This document shows, one piece after another, positions 21,338 through 33,782 of a stretch of 64,000 nt of DNA. A program made the translations under genes and the position numbers. Origin of the DNA: Acanthamoeba lenticulata (taxonomy: Eukaryota > Discosea > Longamoebia > Acanthamoebidae); NCBI GenBank assembly GCA_002179805.1, contig NAVB01000490.1, positions 39,646 to 103,645 of the forward strand. The letters are read 5' to 3'. Numbering within the stretch: the first letter of the stretch is position 1; every line of letters begins with the position of its first letter. The notes under the pieces were generated by a model. It worked only from the letters and a program-made list of their open reading frames with translations, was not told the origin of the DNA and did not search any database.

Positions 21338-24300
21338 ATGGAGCAGCGGCAGTGGACGCCGGCTACGTCCGCATCAGCGCTGGACCCGGGCACGCCCAAT
21401 CGGTTGGGCGCGGTCAACCGTTCCATATCGTCCTACCGCGTGCGCCCCCTCGCGTGGGAGGACATAGAGGCAGCCGCTGTGGCTGGGGGCTACGTCATTC
21501 TCTCCCCACACAAGGGAGAAGAAACTGCATCTGAACCGGTGAATAGTTCGATTTTCCAAAACGCGACCGCAGATGAAGGACAAGAAGGACCAAAACCGTC
21601 ATCTGATGGAGAAAACGGAGGCAACACCAGCAAGAAAGAGGAAGATATGAGTGAAGAGGGAGTCCAGGCCGAAGGGGAGGACGCTACAGCAAAAGTCAAA
21701 GCATCATTGTCGTCTTCAACTATGCCAGTGGGCGGCGAGGACGAACCTCCTGGCTCGACCGCCAACGATGCGGGCGGTTCCCCCACGGTGGTGGCCAAGG
21801 CCGCGAAGCTCAAGAGCGGCAGTGGCAGCAAGCGCGACTTGACCAGCTCCAAGAGCAAGAAGTCGAGCAGGCGCGATAAAGCTTTAAAGAACAGCCCCTC
21901 GTCCTCCTCCGATGCCGTGCCCACCGCGGCCACCACAACCACCTCCACAACGCCCAGCAGCAGTGGCGGTACCAGTGGTCAACACGAAAATGTAAAACGT
22001 AAGAAGAAGATGAAAAACAAAGCCGCGGCCAAGGAGAAGGAAAGGCGAGAGAAGGAGAAGAAGGAAAAGGAAGAGAAGGAGAAGGCCAACGACAACAACA
22101 ACAACACCAAGTTCATGGACGGCATCATGGTGCGGGTGAGCGTGCCCGAGCGGCGCATGGTGCGGATGGTCGTCTTTCCGCCCGACGCCACGGTGCAGAG
22201 TGCCAAAGAGCAGCTCTTCATGCGCAACCCGCTGGCCGAGGACATCAGCCTCTACGGCTTGGCCCTCGCGATCGACGCCTCCTTCGGCAACCCGTTTGCC
22301 TCGTCGCCACCCGCCGTCTCGTCGGCCGTCTTCTCCACATCCTCGCCCACCACCAGCGATTTTGGACTGCAGGCCTCATCATCATCATTGCCCGACATGC
22401 CTGCCGCCCGCTGGCTCAGAGACGACCGCCTTTTGTCGTCCTACACGATTCGGCCTGTACGTGAACCCGTCGACGGACGAATGAAACGTAGTACGACTAC
22501 TAACCTTGTCGCGTGTCTTGTGTGCCGCATGTGTGCCTCTCCAGGACCAACTCGTGGAGCTCCGCAAGAAGCCGCCGCCGCTGGCCGTTGCGCTCGAGGA
22601 CGGCTCGCGCAAGTCGATCCTGATCGACCCCTCGGCCCTCGCCGGCGAGCTGGCCGAGCTCGTCGTGGACGACCTCGTCGGGCCCGACGACCAGGCCAAG
22701 CGGTACACACACCAGCTTTCGCTGCCTCGCGCCGCGCTACTACTCGGGAGGCTTGGGTCTGACCTTCTCCTCCTCCTGAACCCAACCACAGGGTCTCGGA
22801 GCTGTTCGACTTTGACTTTTACTGCGTGTTGCGCGGCGGCGCTGGTGCCGCCGGTGGCGTCAGCGGCAGCGTGGCCCACCTGCCCGCCAAGTTCCCGGCG
22901 GCCTTGCTCGCCTCGTCGCCGTCGACGTCCGTCGCGCCGCCCACGGCCGACACCGTCTTCTGGCTCGATCGGCACGCGCTCTCTGCCTCTGGCCACCTGG
23001 TGCATGGTTCAAATTCCTTGTCCTTGCTGACGGCGCTGTTGTTGCTCGTGTGCCAACACAGGGAGAAGCCGCTGTCGACCTACGGGCTGCACAATCTGCC
23101 GCTGGAGCGATACCACCTGCAGTGGAAGAAGCGACCGCACATCATCAAGGTCCAATTGCACGCCAAGACCGCCCAGTCGACAGGTCTCGCCGCCAAGTTC
23201 ACCCTCAAGTACTACTACGACACCACCGTCAAGGTCCGTCCTTCCGCTTGACCATCCTCCTCATCGTCTTCATCGTCTTCTTCATCCTCGTCTCTGATGT
23301 TGACAAAAACATGCAGGAGGCTGTGCGTTATCTGGTGGGCAAGTACCTGGGCGCGGAGGAGAACCCCGAGGAGTACTCGCTGCAGGAGACCACCGCCCAG
23401 AGCCTCCGGCGACGACGCCTCCGCGCGCCCTCGGACGTGTTTGCGTTGAACTCGCTCGAGGACCTGTCCTCGTCTTCGTCCGTCGCCTTTGGCTCGCCGC
23501 CGTCGGTCCGTGCGATGCTGTCGCGGCCCGAGCTCTCCTCCTCGAGCTCCGACCTGACCACGAGCGGCGGGCTCGGCTCCAGCGGCTCCACCGTCCGGGA
23601 CAAGATCCAGCTCTTCAACGGCTCCAGCGGAGGCGGCGTGGCCGGCTTGCTCCGCGGCCCGACATCGCCGTCGTCCTCCTCTGAATGTACGGCCACTTCC
23701 GTCGTCGCTTTGGCTGAGGCTTCAGGCTAACCCCCGTGGTGACTCGCGCAGCCCTGTTAAGCCCCGCCGCAGGCCCCCCGGTGGCCGGCCGGGCGGGTCC
23801 CTACTCGCGCACGGCCAGCGCAGGGCAGATGATCTACACCACGGCCAGCGGCAGTCGAAACCGCGGCGCGAGCAGCCAAGCGACGGTCCTCGAGCCCTCG
23901 CCCGCGGGAGACGGCTTGGCCTCCTCTAGTGGCACCACGACGACGGCCGCAGCCGCGGCCGAAGACGGCTTCTGGCTCGACGGCGACGACACCCTTTCGC
24001 AATACGACCTCGCACCCACCGTGCGTCCCGTCTCGGCTCTCCCTCCTTCTTGTAAGGCTGGCCTGCTGACCTGACGCGTGCTGGACCGAGCAGGACACGC
24101 TGCATCTGCGCATCAACCCGCACAAGGTCCTCCAGGAGCCCCTGAACTACGTCAACGTCTCGTTCGCCGACGTCGCACCCGACATGCTGCCCATCCTCGC
24201 GTCCCTCGTCGTGCGGCCGGCGTTGGCCAAGGAGGAGCCTCACGGCGCCGCCACGGCCGGGACCGGCGCCGCGGCCGGCCTGACGGTGTCCGTCTCCTCC

Positions 24301-27300
24301 GAGCATGTGGAGGTCACGACGTCACTGGAGCCCACGGCGCCGCCGCAGTCCGCGGTGTCGTCGCCCTTGGTCCAGCAGTTCCAAGTCGACTTCAGCACCA
24401 CCGCGCAGGACCTCTTGCTCGCCATCGCGCGCTTCCTGCGCGAGCACAAGGGGGTACGTCGCCCCCTCCGCCCGGCATGTGCAGACCGGGGTCTCATCGG
24501 GGGCGGGCTTCCAACAGGAGAGGCCGGAGGCGCCGTCGCTCGAGGGCTACGGGCTGTATCTGCGGCGTGCCAATGTGTTCGATGAGGCCGCGGCGGAGCA
24601 GACCCTGGCCCTTGCGCCCTCGTCGCTTATCCTCCCGCTCAATCTCTCGCTCGAGGACTCGCTTGAGCTCCGACGGGCTGACGCTGCAATCGTAGACCCG
24701 ATCAACGCCTTCTTTTTCTCGAGTGCGTCGTCGTGGCTTCGTTCTTTTCTCCGCTTTCGTTCTTTCCCATAAGCTGACGTGGGGGGGAGGGGCTGCGCAG
24801 ACAACGACGCGGGCGTGAGCTGTCGTGTGGCGCTGCCCACCACGCGCGTCCAGGTCCAGTTTACCGTCGGACCGGACGACCTAGTGAGCGAGGTCAAGCA
24901 GCGGCTTAACCGCGGTCTCGCCCTCGCGCCATCCCAGAGCGCCGGCTGGGCGCTGTCCCTGTACAACGCTTACACGGGTCAGCGCACGCTGCTGGCCGAC
25001 GCATCAGCGGTGCTGGCGCATCACCCTATTGGCTCCGGGTACGTCGACATCCTGCGCGGTCGTTGTCGTCATCATCATCATCATCAGCTTCCGCGCTCTG
25101 AGGCTCACGCGTCTGAGCTGCCCAGGTCTGTGCTCGAGTACGGACCGCCGGCGCCAGAGGCCATTGCCGCGACCGGCGCCGGCCGTGGCAAGGCCGCCAA
25201 GCAGCACGTTGGCGTGCGCGTCCCGGTTTCAGCTTCCGCCGGCGCCGCGGGGACTCTGGCTACGGGCGATGCGAGCCCGAGGCGAGACGAAGCCGATCCC
25301 TTTGTCGTCACCCGCGTGCCCTTCTCGCCTCTGGCCTCGACCGTCGACGACGTAATGAAGGTCCGTCCGCGGCAAATGCAACTGCAGCGCCCTGACGCCC
25401 TGATCCAGCGCTGACGAAGCGCCGCATTTGTGGGAAATAGGAGCTGGCGCGGCTCGCGGGTCGGCCTGCGCTCTACGCCGGGTGGCGGCGAGTCGTCGCC
25501 GGTGCCGTTCAGGCGGCGAACGAGGAGGGCGAGAAAGAGGCAGAGGTCGGACCCGGGTGGGGCCTGTATCGAGAGGCCAAGGACGAAGAGGGCGGCGTGT
25601 GGCTGCTCGACCCCTTGGCCCTCCTCACCAGCTACGGCGTGGAAGACGGCGTACGCATCCGTCTCCTTTTTTGTTCATTTATTATTCTTATTATTTTGTT
25701 TTAGTTTGTTCAATTCTTATTCTAATTCTTATGATGCCATTCCGGCCTCCAACAGGATATGCTGCTGGCGCGACCAGTCGAAGCTAGCCAGGTCCAACAG
25801 ATGGTCGTATCGAGTTCTGTCCTCATCCGCTTCAACATGTGCGCCACGTTCTCCCCCCTCCTCTTCCCCGGTTTGGCCGGGCCCTCAGATGGCGTGCTGA
25901 TGAGCGTCGACGGAGCAGGCCGGAGCGAAAAAGCGTCGCTGTGGGCAGCAGCGGCGGCGGCGGCGGTGGCGCTGGCCGCGCACTGCTGGCCGAGCGCAAG
26001 ATGCTGACCTTTGAGTACTCGGCGTCGACGCTCGTCAAGGAAGCGCTCTCCTTCGCCTTCCACCACCTGCGTCACGAGTTTGGCGTGGCCGCGGCCGCCA
26101 CTGTCGCCGCCAGTCCCGACAAGCCGCCGCCGCCTACCGCCGCCGCCGTCGTCGTCTCGGCAGGCAAGGCGGCCGACGCCAGGCCTCGGCCGTCGGTCGA
26201 CGGGCCGCCCGGCGCGGCCTCGGCGGAGCACGATCTGCGGGTCGCTGACCAGCTCCGGTGGTGGGACCAGCAGTGGCAGGCGCTGCTGACGGCCGGCGAT
26301 GACGGCCACGAGGCGTCCCTCCACCGCCGCTTCGGCTTCTTTGCCGGCGGAGGCAGCGTGGGCGCCGGCAGCGCGCTGGGCGGGTCGTTCATCAACCTCG
26401 GGTCGCCCTCGGGCACCGCGGGCTCGTTCACGTCGGCGAGCACGCTCGCGCGGCCGTCCCTGGCCGGCAACTCCCTCACGTGGCTCTCGCCTCTTCGCTC
26501 GCTCGCCTCCTACGGCCTCCCCAACCGAGTACGCCGCACGACACACACGCGCGCACGTGTGCTCGGACTGACGCCACGTCGTGCGTATACGTGCAGAGCG
26601 TGATCGACTTCCAGGTGCGACCGCTCCGGCTGCGGGTGACCTATAAGAACGGCCACTCTCTGGGCGTGGACGTGGAGCCCCGCTGCCCCGTGGGCGAGCT
26701 CCTGCTTCACGCCATCCTCCACAAACCGCCGCACGTAGAGGGTCCGTCTCGCCTTTGCATTTGCCTTTGCCCGCTCGAGCTAACGCCCCATTGCGCAGCC
26801 TACGCCAAGTCGCAGAACCTGTCGCTGTGGTGGCAGCCCAGCGGCGCCGCCAGCCCGGCGCGCGGGTTGTGGCTCCAGGTCGACTGCCCCATCTCGGCCT
26901 ACCTGGGCCTGGCCTCGATCGCCGGCGCCACGACGACCCGGCGATCGTCCCCGTCCGCCGCGCCGCCGCCGCTCAAGCTGTGGCTTCGCGTGCACAAGGA
27001 GCCCTGCACGTTCGAGCTCGTCGACGGGACCCGCCTCGTGCGCCAGGTCGACTACTCGCGGCCGCTGCGCGACGTCCTCCTGGCCTTTGGCGAGAAGAAG
27101 GACAAGAAGTCGTCGGGCCTTCCGGCCTCGTTCAAATTCACGCCGCGCCACCTCGGCAACCTCTTCGTCTTTGCCCGGGCCACCAGTACGCGCGTGTGTG
27201 TGCCGTTGCGCGTGTGTTGCGTGATCATTGACAACGTGAGCGCGTGCGTGTATGCGGTTGCTCGCAGAGCGGCGGGTGGATCTGTCCAAGTCCCTGCGCG

Positions 27301-29656
27301 AGAACGGCTTCGCGGGCGGCGCCGACGGCGAGGCCTCGCTTGTGCTGGTCAGCAAGCTCGTGCGCACGCCGTCGGCGGCCTCCGGACTCATCGTCAGCGG
27401 CATCCAGAGCCCGGCCGTATCCCGCAAGGGCGAGCCCAAGCGCTCCGCGGTCGAGATCGGCCGCCGCGACGTCACCCTCACCAAGCAGGTCCTCTTTGCC
27501 CCTCCTCGCCAGCGTTGTCCAGCGCGACCGCCACCTTAACCGCGCCTCGCTCGCACTGTGACAGGCGGGAAGGCCCTCCGAGGAGCTGCTGCAGTTTCTG
27601 GAGCTTGCCGAGAGGGAGGACCTGCAGCAGCAACAGCAGCCGCAGCATCAACAGTCGGACAATGGCGGCACAGCGAGCGAGGTCGATGACGGTTGGATCG
27701 CCGCGGCCGAACGCGCGGGGCTGGGCATCAACATCTGGAAGGAGCCCGCGGACTCGCCCGACAATCTTGCCTTCGACTCCAAGACGGGCAAGGTCGCGGC
27801 GGCCACGCTCAACAAGCTCGTAACGCGCATGACCGCCACCACCAGCTCCGAGGACTATGGTACCGTCGTCGCCGCCTCCCCCCGCGTCACGCCCTCAGCT
27901 CTGGCCACCACGGCCCCACGCTGACGTCCACCCCGCATCGCCGCACTGCAGATCCCAAGTTCATGCAGGCCTTTCTCATCACGTACCAGTCCTTCACGAC
28001 GCCCGTCGTGCTCCTCAACAAGCTGCTCGAGCGGTACGTGTGGCGCATGCGAGGCCTGTCTCCCTCTCGCGCGCGTGCATCTCACCACCCTGTGTCGTCG
28101 GAGCAGATATCATGTGCCGACGTCGACGTACGAGGCGGGCATGAGCGAGCCCGAGTGGCGCGAGAAGGTCGTGTTCCCCATCCAGTTCCGGGTGGTCAAC
28201 ATCCTCAACCAGTGGCTGGACTCGTGCTTCGACGACTTTGACGCATTCCTCATCACCAAGCTCAACAAGTTCATCCAGCTCACGCTCCCGAGCGACGGCC
28301 ACTCCCCGCTGGCCAAGAAGCTGGCCAAGACCCTCATCAAGAAGGTACGCTGTTTGATCCGCGCGCCTGGCCTTGGCCTTGTGCTCATCGATGTCGCGGG
28401 ACGCGGTGATGACGCAGACGTCGGCCGATCCGAAGAAGCTGGAGCGCATCTTTGCGCAGGCGCCGCCGACGCCCAAGGTGCCGCGCAATCTGTATTCGTC
28501 CAACCTCAACTTCTTTGACATCGACGACGAAGAGATCGCCCGCCAGATCACCCTCATCGACCATGCCATGTTCGCTCAGATAAAGGTCTTCTTTTTTCCT
28601 TCTTTAATTTCTTTTGTTTCTTTTGTTGTATTTATTTACGTTTTACTCAATTTTTTGCTTTTATGTTTCATTTTTTTCTTCTGGAATGCAGCACAAGGAA
28701 TTGCTGCAGCAGGCGTGGAACAACCCGAAGCTGCAGCACCGGTCGCCCAACGTGCTGGCCTTTGTGCACCGCTTCAACCAGGTCTCTGGCTGGGTGTCGT
28801 CCATGATCGTCCAGGTGGAGCTCCTCCGCAACCGCGTCCGCATGTTCATCAAGATGATCAACGTGGCCAAGGTTCGCCTCTCCCCCCTCCTCTCTTCTCC
28901 TTCATCTCGAGCTCGAGGTTCGGCCGAAACCAACGCAGGAGCGCGCCGCGCGCCACAGTGCCTGTACGGGTTGAACAACTTCAGCAGCCTCATGGCCTTC
29001 ATCGCCGGGTGGAACACGTCGTCGGTCATCCGCCTCAAGTGGACCATGAAGGACCTGCCCAAGAGGAGCATCGAGGTTCGGCGCCCCCTCACTCTTTACG
29101 TCCTTTAGATCGGTTCCTGATTGGTTGGCTACGCAGTTGCGCGACTCGCTGGAGGCCGTCATGTCGTGCAACTTCTCGTGGCGGAGCTACCGCACGGCCA
29201 TCCATGAAGCCAACCCGCCCTGCGTGCCCTACCTCGGCGTTTACCTCCAGGATCTCCTCTTCATCGAGGAGGGCAATCCCGGTACGCCTCTTCTCTCTCC
29301 TTCGCTTTCGTTCTCTTGGCTTCGTTCTCTCCGCCTCCAACGTTGACTGATGGCTGAACATGGAACAGATAACGTGGGCGACTTGATCAACTTCAGCAAG
29401 CGGGAACTGGTGGCTGGCGTCATCCGTGAGTTGCAGCAGTACCAACAGAAAGCCTACAACTTGCTCGAGGTGCGGCGCGCCAACAATTTGTGGTTCTTTT
29501 GTGTAAAATTGTGTCATTTTCCTGACTCCTGGTCATGCAAAGGTGCCGCGCATATCGAGCCTCTTCTTGAGCTTGCCCACCAAGAGCGATGACGATCTCT
29601 ACAACCTGTCCCTCAAGCGCGAGCCTCGCGGCGCGGACCGGTCGGCGATTGCTTGA
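21338..29656 (+). CDS. Giant RasGEF with tandem talin-like F0/F1 ubiquitin folds
   Basis: Activates a Ras-family GTPase, judged by its C-terminal catalytic module. More than twenty exons join in phase from the ATG at 21338 to the TGA at 29656. The REM/RasGEF-N motif occupies about 27790-28240 (FMQAFLITYQSFTTPVVLL, then FRVVNILNQWLDS). The CDC25 catalytic domain occupies about 28500-29570 (IDDEEIARQITLIDHAMF, HRSPNVLAFVHRFNQVS, GLNNFSSLMAFIAG, PCVPYLGVYLQDL, INFSKRELVAGVI). About 1,800 residues precede it, rich in disordered Ser/Ala linkers. These hold a serial module in which a ubiquitin-like strand set ends in WL-x(4-8)-L-x(2-3)-Y. Examples are WLRDDRLLSSYTIRP, WLDGDDTLSQYDL, WLLDPLALLTSYGV and WLSPLRSLASYGLPN, followed by xLxLRKKPPPLxVxLxDG-type strands. 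This is the signature of talin and kindlin F0/F1 FERM subdomains. No F2/F3 was seen. The N-terminal and C-terminal parts are assigned to one gene because the exons remain in phase and no terminator or new start is evident. Confidence 0.85.
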
Positions 29657-29932
29657 GTGGCTGCCTGTCATATTTAAAATATTTCGGAAACGTTTTCCAA
29701 AAGATGAGAAAACAAAGTTTATTTTCACTGCGTTTGCAGCTTCGTGTCGGCTGCTTGTGGGCGCATGCTGGTCGGCCTCTCGTGACATCGCATGTCGCCG
29801 CCGACATAGCGTAGGGTCGCTGCCCTTGCCTGGTTGAAACGCTCAACACTTCACCAATAGAAGAAGAAAGAAACCAACCCATGTACCCCCTCCTTAATCC
29901 TCCTCTTTCTTTGTCATGATCCCGCTGGGCTC

Positions 29933-31178
29933 ATGCGCCCTCTTTGCCTTGCGCAGAACATGAGCAGCATGAAGAACGTCAAAGTGGCTGAAGCCCTCGG
30001 CTCGCTGGCCTCACGTAGGCTCATTTCCGTGGAGACAAAGACCCCTCTCAAGGAGGTTCTACGCACGCTGCACACCAACCGCATCCTGTCCGTCCCCATC
30101 TTCGACGCCGACAAGGGCTACGTGGGCCTTGCAGATGTGCTGGACCTGGTCCAGTTCACCGCAGTCCAGTACTTTAGCAGCCAAGAGGCCAGCGTAATGG
30201 ACGACAACGTGATGATGGCACCTGAGCTCTTCCGCCAGTTTGAGTTTGAGGACAAGACCGCGGGCGACCTCCTCAAGCAGTCCAAGAGGTACCCATGTTC
30301 ACCCTCATCAACTTCATCGTTGTCATCGCCTTCTTCTAAATTCATGATGCCACGCGCCTTCAGAGCCCGCGAGGTAAAGGTGTTGGACCAGAACATCTCG
30401 CTGGGCGAACTCGCCAAGGTCCTGAGCCACGACAGTACGCGCCTTTGTGCTTTGTTTTCGACTCTTCAGTTGGTGGCGCGCCCTGATGTGCAAACCCGGG
30501 GCTCCGACTGCAGGCCACCGAGTGCTGATCGGACAGGGCAAGGACGCCAAGCTTGTGTCCCAGTCGGACGTCGTGCGCTACCTGAGCGAGCGCAAGGACC
30601 AGCTCGATGCCCGGTTGCTCAATACTCCCCTGAGCGAGCTCAACATCATCCACGAGCAGATCCTTCACGTGCCTGAGAAGACCAGCACCATCAAGGCTTT
30701 CTGCCACCTCGTCCGCAACCAAGTCCACGCTCTCGGTTCGCCGTCTTTTGTTATTTTTAATTATTTATTATTCAATAGATATTAAAATAAGTATTTAATA
30801 CTCGATTTCGGAATTGTGCAGCTGTGCTGGACCAGCAGCAGCGGCTGGTGGGAACGTTGTCGGCGTCCGACCTGCGTGGGATCAGTGACGAGAGCCTGAA
30901 CCGGCTCACGCAGCCCGTCAAGCAGTTCCTGCAGCTCACCGATCGCAAGGCGCCCGACACCCTCATCCGCTGCTCGCCCAACGAAAAGGTCCGCCCTCTC
31001 TCCTGACGACGACACGTTTTGTTGGCTAATCAAGATTTTGTTGGGGGAACAACAGTTGGACTTGGCCATCAACAAGCTCGTGGAGGCCAAGGTGCACAGG
31101 TTGTGGGTCACCGACGAGAACGAGAAGCCGATTGGCGTGCTCGCCCTTACCGACGTCATCCGCACTCTTCTCGCCTGA
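29933..31178 (+). CDS. Four-CBS-domain protein, SNF4/AMPK-gamma-like
   Basis: CBS pairs (Bateman modules) bind adenine nucleotides. Four repeats are visible. The first is VAEALGSLASRRLISVE...NRILSVPIFDADKGYVGLADVLDLV (29977-30150). The second includes VKVLDQNISLGELAKVL and GHRVLIGQG...LVSQSDVVRYL (30373-30590). The third includes TSTIKAFCHLVRN and VLDQQQRLVGTLSASDLRGI (30680-30885). The fourth ends VHRLWVTDENEKPIGVLALTDVIRTLL (31060-31175). About six exons are present. The arrangement and the last motif fit the SNF4/AMPK gamma superfamily, including plant SDS23-like and CBSX-type proteins. Whether it assembles with AMPK alpha and beta is not shown. ATG 29960 (MSSMKNVKV) is an alternative start, because CTTGCGCAG just before it looks like an acceptor and an upstream exon may exist. 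Confidence 0.85.
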
Positions 31179-31267
31179 TCTGATGGCGCGAAAAATTAAA
31201 ATTGGGCATTTATTCAAACTAAAAATGAGACACGAAAAATAAAAATAAAAAATTGGCATTTATTTTC

Positions 31268-32344
31268 ATGGAGGGTGGAGAAGAAGAACTCGCCCGAGAT
31301 GAGTTGGTCGGACCAACTGAACCAGCGAAAAAGAAGCGCAAGACTGCCCTGAATGATGACCATGACACTTCCACTCCTTGTGCACTCGTCCTTACTACGA
31401 CGCACCGCCACCATGACCGCATCACGACTACAAGCGAGGCAGGGCGAGGCATGGTGGGAGCGGAGAGCATTATGGTGGAGCTCGTGGCCATCATTCTCAG
31501 CTTCGTGCAGCCGCTCTCGCTCGTTCCTTGCCGCGCCGTGTGCCGCACCTGGGCCACTGCACTTCGCAACTTCATTCACCTTGCCGGCGTGAACGACGAC
31601 GATCCGAGCACCACGCAGCGCCCCCGAGGAGCAGGAGGGGGGAACATAGGCATCCCGGACAAGGACTTTATGATGCGGGTGGCTGGCAAGGGCTGGCTCT
31701 CCGTGCTTCAGTGGGCGCACTTCAGTGGCTGCCCAACAGCTGGCGAGAAGAGAATTTGTGCTCAGGCAGCCAAGGGAGGTCACTTGGCCGTGCTTCAGTG
31801 GGCTCGACAAAACGGCTACCCATGGGACGAATCTGTCTGCAACGAGGCGGCCGAGCAGGGTCATCTGGCAGTGCTCCAGTGGGCGCGGGACAACGGCTGC
31901 CCGTGGGATACAAAAACGCCTGCGATGGCCGCGAAAGGAGGCCACTTGACTGTGCTCCAGTGGGTGCGTGCGAACGGCTGCCCGTGGGACAAGAAGACGT
32001 TGGTTGCAGCGGCTCGGGGCGGTCACTTGGAAGTGATCCAGTGGGCCCATGCGAACGGCTGCCCCTGGGACAAAGAAGTGTGTAGTGGGGCGGCTCAGGG
32101 AGGCCACCTGGCCACGCTCCAGTGGTTGCGCTCCAATGGCTGCCCATGGAGCACGTGGGTCTGCGCCAGGGCAGCTGAGAATAACCATCTGGAGGTGCTT
32201 CAGTGGGCACGAGCCAACGGCTGCCCATGGGACAAATGGACCAGCATTCTCGCAGCTCGCGACGGTTACCATGAAGTGCTCCAGTGGGTACTGGACAATG
32301 GCTGCCCATCTGACTGGCCCCACCGTGGTGCCATTCCTGAATAG
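31268..32344 (+). CDS. F-box-like protein with 27-residue GCPW (ankyrin-like) repeats
   Basis: A single-exon gene. The N-terminal part has a basic patch (KKKRKT) and an F-box-like helix pair (IMVELVAIILSFVQPLSLVPCRAVCRTWATAL). From about 31677 eight near-identical units of 27 residues follow, each reading A-A-x-G-G-H-L-x-V-L-Q-W-A-x-x-N-G-C-P-W-D plus six variable residues. These divergent ankyrin repeats are widespread in Acanthamoeba and in giant DNA viruses that infect it, where they are often fused to F-boxes as substrate receptors of SCF ubiquitin ligases. All repeat units are intact and no intron is needed. The ATG at 31268 is the first in frame, and the frame before it has none. The product should recruit a partner through the repeats for ubiquitylation, which is inferred from the family. 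Confidence 0.85.
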   Translation: MEGGEEELARDELVGPTEPAKKKRKTALNDDHDTSTPCALVLTTTHRHHDRITTTSEAGRGMVGAESIMVELVAIILSFVQPLSLVPCRAVCRTWATALRNFIHLAGVNDDDPSTTQRPRGAGGGNIGIPDKDFMMRVAGKGWLSVLQWAHFSGCPTAGEKRICAQAAKGGHLAVLQWARQNGYPWDESVCNEAAEQGHLAVLQWARDNGCPWDTKTPAMAAKGGHLTVLQWVRANGCPWDKKTLVAAARGGHLEVIQWAHANGCPWDKEVCSGAAQGGHLATLQWLRSNGCPWSTWVCARAAENNHLEVLQWARANGCPWDKWTSILAARDGYHEVLQWVLDNGCPSDWPHRGAIPE

Positions 32345-32358
32345 AACAAAAGAGGTCA

Positions 32359-33782
32359 TCATTCTTGGGCAACGTGGGGCCGCCACACGCTGAAAGTCCT
32401 GTCATAGAAGGAGCAGCTGCCCACGAGGCTCCCGCCCTCGGCCGCCGTATGGAAGGACCAGTCCACGCCGTAGGCCAGCGACTCGTGCCGACCCGCATGC
32501 TCTTGGACCTCTTCGATGCTGCTGCCGCCGCCCTCGGGCCACCGCATGATGAAGAACCCGCGGTGCATGGCCGCGATGACAAAGAGCTCCGGGTCGTAGG
32601 GATGCCACTTGATGCGCCACACGCCCCCGCCATCTGTGCCCTGCCGTGCGAGCGGCTGCGCGCGGCCTCCCATCATCCGCTTGTCCCACACGGACACGTT
32701 CTCGTCGTAGCTGCCCGTGGCGACGATGTGCTCGCGTAGCGGGTGCGTTTGCACCGTGGTGACGCCCATGTCGTGCCTGGAGGACGACAGCGCAGCTGCC
32801 AGCGAGTGAGCAGCCCGAATGTTTTCAGCAGGTGCTTTGGAGTGGACCTCTTGGTGAAGACGGCGGCGTCGGTGCCCGACGAGGCGCGCAGGTCCCAGAG
32901 CTTCAGCGTGCAGTCGTCGCTGCCCGAGTAAACAACGCTCGGGTTCCAGTGGTCAAAGGCCGCGATCCAGGCCTCGAGCGAGTGGGCTTGCCACTGCTGC
33001 TCGCACACAAGCTCGCTCGGTGTGCAGCGCCACACGCACAAGTGGCCGCTCGAGTAGCTCGCCACGACGGCCGGATCCTGGCTGCACGATGTGGTGGAAC
33101 GGCACTTGTCAGTGGGCGTGATCGCACAAGCCGGCATCGCTGCCGTGCCGCTGGCAGCGGGCATGCCGCCGTACTCGTGGAGCACTTTATTGTTCCAGTC
33201 GAGCGAGAGGGCCAGCGCCTGCGGGCTCTCTTCAAAGGCGCCGCACGCCGTGCGCTCCAGACGGCAGGCCGCGGCGTCCACAGGAGCTTCTTCCGCTGTC
33301 AACTGCTCGGCTCCGGCAAGCTGCCACAGAGACACCTGAAACACCAACGACACAAATGTTCAAGTGACGTCAGCGGCTTGCATCGGTTGGAGGCAAGCTT
33401 CCGCTGATGGGACGCGCCTGGCCCTGGGCTTGCGCCGCCGCGCCCAGCGGGCGGGAACCGCCCAGCAGTGGCACCGACCTGTGTGGTGGGCACGGGTGGG
33501 TCATCGTAGTCGGCGCCTGCTGGCAGGTGAAGCGAGTGCGCACCACTTGAAGTCCAGAACACCATCGATGCCCTCTTGGCCACGCCACAGCCACTCAAGC
33601 TCCGCCGGCTGGGCGCCCCCGTGGCGGAGGATGCGGAAGAGAGCCAGGCTGCCGAGCCGCTGCTGGCTGTCGACGTCGAGGCAGTACGCACCGACCACAC
33701 CCAAGCCTGCAGGCCCTAGTGCCGGGCAAAACTCCACAGTGTCGAGCGTAAGCGTTTCAATCGAGTAGCCGACCTCACCCAT
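32359..33782 (-). CDS. DPH7: Diphthine methyl ester hydrolase, WD40 protein of diphthamide synthesis
   Basis: Removes the methyl ester from diphthine methyl ester on translation elongation factor 2, the step before final amidation of diphthamide. Four exons. The N-terminus MGEVGYSIETLTLDTVEFCP matches the DPH7/WDR85 start, in which D-T-x-x-x-x-S/T-V-E-F/W-C-P is characteristic. WD strands follow: ALSLDWNN, VVASYSSGHLCVWR and VVYSGSDDCTLKLWDLR (about 33200-32890). The last exon contains HDMGVTTVQTHPLREHIVAT, GSYDENVSVWDKR, GVWRIKWHPYDPELFVIAAM and HESLAYGVDWSF, the most conserved part of the family. The TGA complement lies at 32359-32361, only 14 bases from the stop of the convergent GCPW-repeat gene. 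Its presence implies a complete diphthamide pathway elsewhere in the genome. Confidence 0.93.

Noticed and set aside
27855..28150. A separate gene start between the F0/F1 repeats and the RasGEF
   Set aside because: The exons on both sides stay in phase (TTSSEDY, PKFMQAFLITYQS), introns have GT-AG ends, and no promoter-like gap is present, so one gene is the simpler model.
31677..32330. Direct repeats with an 81-base period suggesting a CRISPR or satellite array
   Set aside because: The units are degenerate and code in phase for 27-residue ankyrin-like repeats. There are no identical repeats with unique spacers.
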